Source of the DNA: an uncultured bacterium
GTDB taxonomy: Bacteria > Cyanobacteriota > Vampirovibrionia > Gastranaerophilales > Gastranaerophilaceae
Assembly (NCBI GenBank): GCA_900556295.1
Contig: USOK01000018.1
Location: forward strand, 1-13,576
DNA: 13,576 nucleotides
Direction: 5' to 3'
Position 1 is the first letter of the stretch. Each line of letters begins with the position of its first letter. Below, one piece after another: positions 1-6,300 of this stretch. The position numbers and the translations under genes are program-made. The notes under the pieces are model-generated. The model was not told where the DNA came from, did no database searches, and worked only from the letters and a program-made list of their open reading frames with translations.

Positions 1-4
1 TAAA

Positions 5-29
5 CACCTCTAATGAGTTTACTATAGCA
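5..29 (-). promoter_or_regulatory. Extended -10 promoter and ribosome binding site of a gene beyond the left edge
   Basis: Read on the minus strand, positions 29-21 give TGCTATAGT, an extended -10 element (TG-N-TATAGT). Positions 11-5 give AGAGGTG, a good Shine-Dalgarno sequence, with only 4 bases (TTTA when read 4-1) left before the window edge. This predicts a minus-strand gene whose start codon lies within a few bases outside the window. No clear -35 box is visible, as is usual for extended -10 promoters. The coding part cannot be seen, so the product is unknown. Confidence 0.45.
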
Positions 30-113
30 CAAAATTGAAAATTTGTATTAAATAATTGAAAAAATAATATAAGAAAGTTATTACATAAGTTAGCAAAAAT
101 TGATATGGAAATA

Positions 114-143
114 AGTTTGTATAAAAACTTTTTAATACAAACT
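114..143 (-). terminator. Weak hairpin downstream of the small coiled-coil gene
   Basis: AGTTTGTAT (114-122) and ATACAAACT (135-143) form a perfect 9-bp stem around a 12-base A/T-rich loop. It lies about 25 bases past the stop of the minus-strand gene ending at 168. On the minus strand the stem is followed by TATTT, a poor U-tract, so termination is possible but not strong. The rest of 1-167 is AT-rich and shows no gene. Confidence 0.3.
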
Positions 144-167
144 ATTACCAAAATTATTTATATATTA

Positions 168-398
168 TTACTGCTTAAAATAATCACAAATCAGCGTCTT
201 TTTGCGAGGAACTAGGTTGATTATTCGTTGCATAAATGTATTTTTTTGCGAATCTTCTAACTCTTTTTTTAGGATAGCTTTTTCTAAAACGACTTTGTTA
301 TATAAGTCTGAGCACACTGAACTCTTTTCAACGTGCTCTTTCAATTTCGCCAGTTGAATTTCTTTTTCTTTAATTGATTGAATTAGTTCTTTTTTCAC
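168..398 (-). CDS. Small charged coiled-coil protein, unknown function
   Basis: A 76-residue product I do not recognise. Residues 1-50 are rich in Lys, Glu and Leu (LIQSIKEKEIQLAKLKEHVEK and VVLEKAILKKELEDSQK) with hydrophobics at heptad-like spacing, so a short coiled coil is likely. The C-terminal 25 residues are basic (LVPRKKTL). There is no signal peptide or membrane segment and no catalytic motif; two cysteines are present (C29, C71). The start codon is GTG (398-396), preceded on the minus strand by AGAGGT at 413-408, about 9 bases away, which supports translation. It lies 76 bp downstream of the oxidoreductase gamma gene on the same strand and could be co-transcribed with it. No convincing promoter of its own was seen. 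It may be a lineage-specific small protein; a spurious call is less likely given the ribosome binding site. Confidence 0.55.
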   Translation of the reverse strand: MKKELIQSIKEKEIQLAKLKEHVEKSSVCSDLYNKVVLEKAILKKELEDSQKNTFMQRIINLVPRKKTLICDYFKQ

Positions 399-452
399 TT
401 TGTAAAGACCTCTTGAACTGTACTTTATTAGAATAAAACTAATTCTGATTTT

Positions 453-478
453 TTAAATCGACTTTTTAGTTGATTTAA
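453..478 (-). repeat. Inverted repeat at the end of the ferredoxin oxidoreductase operon
   Basis: TTAAATC (453-459) and GATTTAA (472-478) flank ACT-TTTT-AGT, giving an 11-bp stem with one mismatched position and a 4-base loop. It overlaps the stop codon of the gamma-subunit gene (475-477). In the minus-strand RNA the stem is followed by A residues, not a U-tract, so it is not a canonical intrinsic terminator. It could still protect the 3' end or mark partial termination. Confidence 0.3.
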
Positions 479-1029
479 ACTTTTGCGGTTAATAAATCAT
501 ACTCATAGCCGATTTTTAATGCCTTAATATTTAGAGGCAACAAATTCTTTCTATGAGGCGGAACTACGTTATCTAAAGCCTTATTCAATGTATCCAAAGA
601 TGTTAGTCTGCTTACTTTGGCAACAATTCCTAATGCCAAAATATTTGCCATTCTAACGTTCCCAATTTTTTCATCTGCAAGTTTTGTGATTGGTACAAAC
701 ACATAATTAATGTCTGCTCTTGGCTTGTCTTCTTTTACAAGAGTTGAGTTGGCAATCATCCAACCACCTTTTTTGATTTTTGGTAAAAATCGGTTGAAAG
801 AAGCTTGATTTAAAGCAACGATAAAATCTGCATCAGGTTTATTTACTTCACTTACATCTTCATCACTTGTTACGATTTCACAATTAACAGTCCCACCACG
901 CATTTCTGCACCGTAAGATGGGTACCAAGTTACATTTTTATCGTCAAGCATGAAAGCATTTGCAAGAACTTCTCCTGCTAAAAGTACACCTTGTCCGCCA
1001 AATCCTGCTATTATAAAGTTATGTTCCAT
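475..1029 (-). CDS. korC: 2-oxoacid:ferredoxin oxidoreductase, gamma subunit
   Basis: A 184-residue protein of the pyruvate/2-oxoacid:ferredoxin oxidoreductase gamma family (180-190 residues is usual). The N-terminal nucleotide-fold motif GFGGQG is at residues 9-14, and the family signature SYGAEMRGG follows at 38-46. In this enzyme family the gamma subunit completes the heterotetramer that oxidatively decarboxylates a 2-oxoacid with CoA and reduces ferredoxin. The start is ATG, with AGGAAA on the minus strand 5 bases upstream (1040-1035). It is the last clear subunit gene of the operon delta-alpha-beta-gamma. It is separated from the beta gene by a 132-bp gap holding an inverted repeat, whereas the beta and alpha genes overlap. 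Substrate (ketoisovalerate or 2-oxoglutarate) cannot be read from this subunit. Confidence 0.93.
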   Translation of the reverse strand: MEHNFIIAGFGGQGVLLAGEVLANAFMLDDKNVTWYPSYGAEMRGGTVNCEIVTSDEDVSEVNKPDADFIVALNQASFNRFLPKIKKGGWMIANSTLVKEDKPRADINYVFVPITKLADEKIGNVRMANILALGIVAKVSRLTSLDTLNKALDNVVPPHRKNLLPLNIKALKIGYEYDLLTAKV

Positions 1030-1047
1030 TGTTGTTTCCTTTTTATT

Positions 1048-1164
1048 TAAGTGAGTGATGAGTAGTGAATCGTGAATGGTTCTTATCGCTCACTTCGTTC
1101 AAAAATAATTTTGCTTATAGTTTCTAAATGGTCTATTCACCACTCACCATTCACTACTCACTTA
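1048..1164. repeat. Inverted repeat with arms made of four 7-bp units each
   Basis: The left arm reads GTGAGTG, ATGAGTA, GTGAATC, GTGAATG (1051-1078). The right arm, read on the minus strand from 1161 to 1134, is GTGAGTA, GTGAATG, GTGAGTG, GTGAATA. Both arms begin with TAA on their outer side (1048-1050 and 1164-1162), and about 55 bases lie between them, including CGCTCACTTCGTTC (1087-1100). The element fills nearly all of the gap between the beta and gamma genes, and its right outer TAA serves as the beta stop codon. In the minus-strand mRNA the arms could fold into a long imperfect stem, and each arm can pair in several registers offset by 7. It has the look of a small non-coding mobile or expanding repeat; no transposase is present here. 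Confidence 0.75.
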
Positions 1165-1917
1165 TTTTTCAGTTACGGTTACGTCCTTATACGTTCCCAG
1201 TTTAAACACCGGCATCATTTCTGTATGAACCCTTTCATGTGCTTTTTCTGGTGACATTTTCCAGTTTGTAGGGCAGCTTGAAAGAATTTCCACAAAGCCA
1301 AAGCCCAAACCTTTTAGTTGAACTTCAAAAGCTTTTTTGATTGCTTGTTTAGCTTTTCTGATATTTGCAACTGTGTCAAGTGAAACTCTTGCTGAAAAAG
1401 CTGTTCCGTCACATAATGCAATGTGCTCAGCTATTTTTATCGGGTATCCGTAGTATTCAACATTTCTACCTGTAGGAGAAGTTGTTGTCTTTTGTCCTAA
1501 AAGGGTTGTCGGTCCAAGTTGACCGCCAGTCATACCGTAAGTCGTATTGTTCAAACAAAAAGCTGTGATATTTTCGCCTCTTAATGCAGCGTGCATGCTT
1601 TCTGCTAAACCGATTGAGGCAAAATCTCCATCTCCTTGGTATGTAAATACAACTTTGTCGGGTCTCGCTCTTTTTATTCCTGTTGCTTCTGCAATTGCTC
1701 TTCCATGAGGAGCTTCCAAAGAATCAACATTAATAAAATCGTAAGCAGTTACAGAACAACCGATTGATGCTGAAAGAATTGTATTCTCTCGAACTCCCAG
1801 TTCATCTAAAACCTCTGCCACAAGTCTAACCGCAACACCATGGTCGCACCCTGGGCAAAATGAATATTTTACATCACCTTTTAATGAGTCAGGTAGTTTA
1901 AAAACTTGTGTTTCCAT
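1162..1917 (-). CDS. korB: 2-oxoacid:ferredoxin oxidoreductase, beta subunit (thiamine diphosphate-binding)
   Basis: A 251-residue beta subunit, of normal length for the KorB/VorA type. CPGCDHG (21-27) is the family's N-terminal cysteine motif. The thiamine diphosphate/magnesium motif is visible as GDGD (95-98) followed about 25 residues later by NNTTYGMTGGQ (123-133). This subunit carries the active site: decarboxylation of the 2-oxoacid on thiamine diphosphate and transfer of the acyl group to CoA. Its ATG (1917-1915) overlaps the alpha stop codon in TAATG, so the two are probably translationally coupled. Its own stop codon is the outer end of an inverted repeat that continues into the gap to the gamma gene. 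The domain assignment is secure; the exact substrate is not. Confidence 0.95.
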   Translation of the reverse strand: METQVFKLPDSLKGDVKYSFCPGCDHGVAVRLVAEVLDELGVRENTILSASIGCSVTAYDFINVDSLEAPHGRAIAEATGIKRARPDKVVFTYQGDGDFASIGLAESMHAALRGENITAFCLNNTTYGMTGGQLGPTTLLGQKTTTSPTGRNVEYYGYPIKIAEHIALCDGTAFSARVSLDTVANIRKAKQAIKKAFEVQLKGLGFGFVEILSSCPTNWKMSPEKAHERVHTEMMPVFKLGTYKDVTVTEK

Positions 1918-2981
1918 TATAATAATTCCTCGATTCTTTTAACAATTTCATCTGCTGACGGTGGAGCACCGACGCCTTTGTTTACTAAGTCCACAGGGCA
2001 AGCTCCATTGACTGCAAGTCTAACATCGTTTACCATCTGTCCCATATTTACTTCGACTGTTACAAATCTTTTTGCAGTTTTTGAAAGTTCTGCAAGTCTC
2101 TTTGATGGGAATGGGAACAAAGTGATAGGTCTTAGGATACCTGCTTTAATTCCTTTTTCACGAAGTTTTTTCATTGCAGTTTTTACGTTTCTTGAAGTGC
2201 TTCCGAAAGAAACAAGAACGATGTCTGCATCTTCCGTATTAATTTCTTCCCACTCGGTTTCGTTTTCTTCCAACGTTTTGTATTTAGCAAAAAGCTTATC
2301 TAAAAATACGCATTGCTTGTCGGCAAGCGGAGCGTAAGAACGAATAATTCTTGCTTCTCGGTCTTTTGCACCTGTTAGTGCCCATTCTGACGTATCAACT
2401 TCCGGATACGGATAGTCGTAAAATTCAACAGGTTCCATCATTTGTCCTAAAAGTCCGTCAGCCAACAAAACTGTCGGGTTTTTGTATTTCTGAGCAAGAT
2501 AAAATGCTTTGTAAGTTAAGTCAACACATTCCTGAACAGTTGATGGTGCAAGAACGATTAGTTTATAATCTCCGTTTCCGCCACCTTTTGTAGCTTGGAA
2601 GTAGTCTCCTTGTGATGGGTAAATATTCCCTAATCCGGGACCTCCACGCATAACGCTTACTAGTACAACCGGTAATTCATCTGCTGTTGCGTAAGACAAC
2701 CCTTCTTGCATTAGTGCTACCGCACAAGAAGAAGATGAAGTCATCGCTTTAACACCAGTTGAAACTGCTCCGATAACCATATTTATTGCGGCAAGTTCGC
2801 TTTCGGCAGAAACATAAGCTCTTTTTAATTCCTGCATTTTCCCACTCATGAACTCTCCGATTTCACTTTGCGGAGTTATAGGATAACCGAAATAGCACTG
2901 ACATCCGGCAAGGACTGCTGCGTTTGCTATTGCGTAATTTCCTTTTGTTAATACTTTTTTATTTGTTAAACATTCTGTCAT
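1917..2981 (-). CDS. vorB: 2-oxoacid:ferredoxin oxidoreductase, alpha subunit (VorB-like)
   Basis: A 354-residue alpha subunit. The pyrimidine-binding N-terminal domain shows FGYPITPQSE (31-40), E59/E62 in the SAESELAAIN stretch, TSSSS (81-85) and MRGGPGLGNI plus PSQGDYFQATKGGG (111-135). The unbroken GGPGLG...PSQGDYFQATKGGG.GDY form is what I associate with the 3-methyl-2-oxobutanoate (ketoisovalerate) VorB subfamily of about 350 residues, and KorA-type 2-oxoglutarate enzymes are close relatives. The enzyme would convert branched-chain 2-oxoacids, or 2-oxoglutarate, to acyl-CoA in the cytoplasm and feed electrons to ferredoxin. The ATG at 2981 has only a weak purine-rich upstream stretch (AGAAAGAT). 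It follows the ferredoxin-like gene by 36 bp. Family is sure; VorB versus KorA is a judgement. Confidence 0.93.
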   Translation of the reverse strand: MTECLTNKKVLTKGNYAIANAAVLAGCQCYFGYPITPQSEIGEFMSGKMQELKRAYVSAESELAAINMVIGAVSTGVKAMTSSSSCAVALMQEGLSYATADELPVVLVSVMRGGPGLGNIYPSQGDYFQATKGGGNGDYKLIVLAPSTVQECVDLTYKAFYLAQKYKNPTVLLADGLLGQMMEPVEFYDYPYPEVDTSEWALTGAKDREARIIRSYAPLADKQCVFLDKLFAKYKTLEENETEWEEINTEDADIVLVSFGSTSRNVKTAMKKLREKGIKAGILRPITLFPFPSKRLAELSKTAKRFVTVEVNMGQMVNDVRLAVNGACPVDLVNKGVGAPPSADEIVKRIEELL

Positions 2982-3017
2982 ATATTAATCTTTCTGAGCT
3001 GTTGCTCCGATTTTGTT

Positions 3018-3230
3018 TTAACCTTTGTAAACTTCTGTAATTGCTAAATCAGGACATCTAACGGCACACATTGCGCACCCAAGACATTCATGGTTTGGGT
3101 CGTCAAATTCCACAACATGTACTCCAAGTTTGTTAGTGTCTTGACTAATCTTAAGTAACTTCTTAGGACATTCGTTAATGCATAAATAACATGCTTTGCA
3201 TTTATCTTTGTTTATTACTATCCTACTCAT
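3018..3230 (-). CDS. korD: 2-oxoacid:ferredoxin oxidoreductase, delta subunit (2x[4Fe-4S] ferredoxin)
   Basis: From the preferred ATG at 3230 the product has 70 residues with two complete 4Fe-4S motifs: cysteines 11, 14, 17, 21 (CKACYLCINECP) and 49, 52, 55, 59 (CLGCAMCAVRCP). This is the small ferredoxin-like subunit that carries electrons out of the alpha-beta active site to free ferredoxin. A GTG two codons upstream (3236) could be read as a start, but GAGG on the minus strand sits 5 bases before the ATG and overlaps the GTG region, so ATG is better. It is the first gene of the operon, with an extended -10 promoter about 30 bp upstream. Delta-first order is common for the Vor/Kor type. Confidence 0.93.
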   Translation of the reverse strand: MSRIVINKDKCKACYLCINECPKKLLKISQDTNKLGVHVVEFDDPNHECLGCAMCAVRCPDLAITEVYKG

Positions 3231-3259
3231 TTCCACCTCTTATTTCTCGTCTACTCCAT

Positions 3260-3268
3260 ATTATATCA
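3260..3268 (-). promoter_or_regulatory. Extended -10 promoter of the ferredoxin oxidoreductase operon
   Basis: On the minus strand 3268-3260 reads TGATATAAT, a perfect TATAAT preceded by TG-N. The -35 region at the right distance (TAACTC, 3288-3283) is poor, which suits an extended -10 promoter. The predicted start is near 3253, leaving a leader of about 22 bases with the GAGG ribosome binding site. Confidence 0.6.
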
Positions 3269-3296
3269 TTGAAATTAAAAAAGAGTTACTTTATCT

Positions 3297-3308
3297 TTAC
3301 AATTGTAA
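3297..3308. promoter_or_regulatory. 12-bp perfect palindrome between divergent promoters, possible operator
   Basis: TTACAATTGTAA is a perfect dyad. It lies about 45-55 bp upstream of the predicted start of the minus-strand oxidoreductase operon and about 65-75 bp upstream of that of the plus-strand coiled-coil gene, where an activator or shared regulator could sit. AT-rich dyads of this size also arise by chance, and no matching second copy was found in the window. Confidence 0.3.
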
Positions 3309-3334
3309 TAATAAACGTTAATAGTTTGCCTGAT

Positions 3335-3364
3335 TTGGTATTCTTCTGTTAATATATATATGAT
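3335..3364 (+). promoter_or_regulatory. Probable promoter of the giant coiled-coil gene
   Basis: TTGGTA (3335-3340), an 18-bp spacer and TATGAT (3359-3364) match the consensus at 4 and 5 of 6 positions. The predicted start is near 3371, giving a leader of about 27 bases. An alternative pairing uses TTGCCT (3326-3331) with TAATAT (3350-3355), also 18 bp apart. The ribosome binding site before ATG 3398 is weak (AAGAAAGTG, 3382-3390). Confidence 0.4.
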
Positions 3365-3397
3365 AATAGTGGGATATTTTTAAGAAAGTGAAAACAA

Positions 3398-6300
3398 ATG
3401 GCGCTAACAGTAGATGAAATTGCTGAAATTCTCAACACGATGCGTGTTGAAAACGAACATAATGTTGAAAATTTTGAAAAAGTTTTGACTGGTATAAGTG
3501 CAAAACTTGAGCTTATGGCTAGTGATAATGAAGCAACTGATTTGATTAAAGTTTATCTGACTGAGCTTAAAAAGATGGTTGAAGAAAAGCAAGCAGATGC
3601 AAATGCGAGATTTACCACTCTTGAAGATATCTTGAAAAATGTTGTTCTAGCTCAGGATGATTTAGCCAAAACTTCTGAGTTGAGAGATTTGTTCCACGTT
3701 TTTAGTGCCAGTTTCGACAATTTTTTAAGCGACTTGTCAGCACAAAAGTCATTGTTAGAAAAATTTGGCGGTCAACTTGACGAAATTAATAACAAATTCT
3801 TTGATAAAGACGAATTAGGGTCTTTGTTGAGTGGGTTAGATGAAGAAATAATTGGCTTAAATGCTAATGTTGAAAAATCGTTCAAAACAATTGAAAATCA
3901 CCTTGAAGAAACCTCTAAAAAAGTCGAAAATCTTGGTATTACCGAACAGGTTAATTCTATTAATGAAAAAATTTCAACACTTTCTGATGATGTAAATTTA
4001 ATTCCGTCAAAAATCTCATTTAAAAATTTGGAAGAAAAGATAGCTTATTCGCAGAATATTTTGAATTCTTTGAGAGAATTTATCGGAGAATCAACGGCTC
4101 AAAGCAATGCAATTGTCACAGAGAGGTTTGAAAAATTAGAAAATTCTTTTGAAACAATTGTAACAGATACTGATTTCACAGGATTTAAAAAGGATTTAGC
4201 AGATTTTGTGCAAAAAATTATTGATAATTCAACTGCTTTAAACAATGACCTTTCGTACAGTGCAGAAAGAATTGAAAGCATTTTTACAAAGATAAAATCA
4301 TTGGATTATAAAGATGATTTCGAAAAAGTTTTGTCTGCTATAGAACAGAATAGTGGAAATGTTGTTTCTGATATTACAGATTTTAGAGAAGAATTTAAAC
4401 AAACTGTGGCTAGTAATTTAGAAAATTCTGCTAGAGTTGTTGAGGATATCAGCGATGTTTCTGCAAAATTAAGCGGTTTGGAAATCAGTGTTGCGGAAAG
4501 TGCAAGAGAAAATTTTGAGTCAGTAAAAGTTCTTTTTGATGACTTAGTAGAAAAGTTGTCGGCTGATATTGAAATTCAAAAAGATATATTTTCTCGTTCA
4601 AATGATATTGCGGATGAAAAAAGGTTAGAGGTATTAAATAATCTTTCAAACGATATAAAAAATGTTGAAGATGTCCTTGCAAGCAACTTTTTGAACTTTG
4701 AAAACTTAATGCAGAACAACGTAAAAGCGATAAAAGAATATATTGGAGAAATGGGAGCCTCTGTTTCTCAAGCAAGACAAGATTCAGAAGATAAGCTGAG
4801 TGCAAAATTGGCAAATATTGAGGTTTTAAACCATGCGTTTGAAACTTCTGTATTATCTGTAAACGATAGAATTCGCCAGGTTGCAGAAGCTGTTAATGTG
4901 CTTGATACAACTGAAATTGATGCCGAACTAAAGGAAATCGCAGATAATATATCGTTCGATTGTAAAAATATTATTGAAAAAATCGATATTGTAAGCGCCC
5001 AAAATGATGAATTTTCAAAAGTAGTTGCAAGTATATTTGATGTTTTACCTAAAAAAACGGATGTAGAAGCTGTTAGTGATGCAGTTAAAGCGATTGAAAT
5101 TCCTGATTATTCATATGATTTGGAACAACTTTCTTCCAAAGTAGATGATTTATCTACATTGTTTGAAAGTGCTTCGGGTAATAATTACACTGATTTGGCA
5201 GAAAAGTTGGGAGAAATCAAAGATAGCTTTGACGAAACTGCAAAAAATAACTCTGAAAATATATTAAGTGAAATTCAAGCGTTGAAATCTCAATTAGGTT
5301 TAGATCTAGATTTGCATAGCGCTGCAAGAAAAGAATATTTTGAGAAAATAAGTACAGATTTGTCGGCTTTAGCAGAAAATATTAGTGTTTTGCAAGAAAT
5401 TTCAGGACAAAAAATGCAAGAAACATTAGATAAAATTTCTGCAGATATTCAAATTGCAAGCTCAAAAATTTCTGATGATATTAATGTTGGTACAAAATCA
5501 AATTTTGATGATTTGAATATAGCACTTGCAAATTTGATAAGTGAAATCAGTGGTATAAATTCGGTTATTGCTGAAAAAGCAGAAAATACTTCTCAAAACG
5601 TTTCTACAGCATTTGCGAGTGTGAAATTGTCGCTGGAAAATGTGATGATTGCATTTAATTCTTTGAACGATACATTGAAAAACAGTTCAGATAGCAATGC
5701 AGAAACAATTCTTGCAAATATTGATGAGCTTTGTGGAAAAGTTGATGAGCTAAAAACAGAATTAGACTCGGTAACAACAGAATATTCCGGAAAAGTTACA
5801 GCATCAATTAACGATATTTCTGAAAAGTTGGATGCTTTGTCTGACGATATTTCTACAGGATTCAGAAATCAGTTTGCGGATTTTAAAACAGAATTTTCAA
5901 AAATGTCTGAAAATATTGATTTGCTAAACAGTGAATACTCTAATCAAGTTAGTGACTTGAAAGATGCTCAAACTGCCGGAATTGCGGAAGTTACAACTAA
6001 TATTTCTGAATTCAAATCTCATGTTGATGAAATTGTTGAAAGTTTGAGAGATTATATTGCAGAACTGAATGTGTCTGCAAAATCCACAAAATCTCTTGTA
6101 GATAGTAAATTTTCTGAAAAATTAATTGGAATAGAAACTGCTATAGTAAACAGTTCTGATGCTTATGAAGAAAAAATGGATACTTTACAAGCTAAATTAA
6201 CAGAGTTTGCGCAAAATGTCGAAAAGGTTTCTTCTACAACAGAAGCAAAAATAACTTCTTCACTGGATGAAATTGCAGAAATAAGACAAGAAATGGATAC

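Noticed and set aside
452..478. Strong intrinsic terminator for the oxidoreductase operon
   Set aside because: The stem is present, but in the transcribed (minus) direction it is followed by A residues and not a T-tract; listed only as an inverted repeat.
1072..1254. 60-residue plus-strand frame in the beta-gamma gap
   Set aside because: It runs through the inverted repeat and into the antisense of the beta gene, has no ribosome binding site, and its product looks like a translated repeat.
1906..2593. Plus-strand frames of 143 and 80 residues opposite the alpha subunit gene
   Set aside because: They lie wholly antisense to a strongly supported gene, with no start signals and no recognisable protein features.
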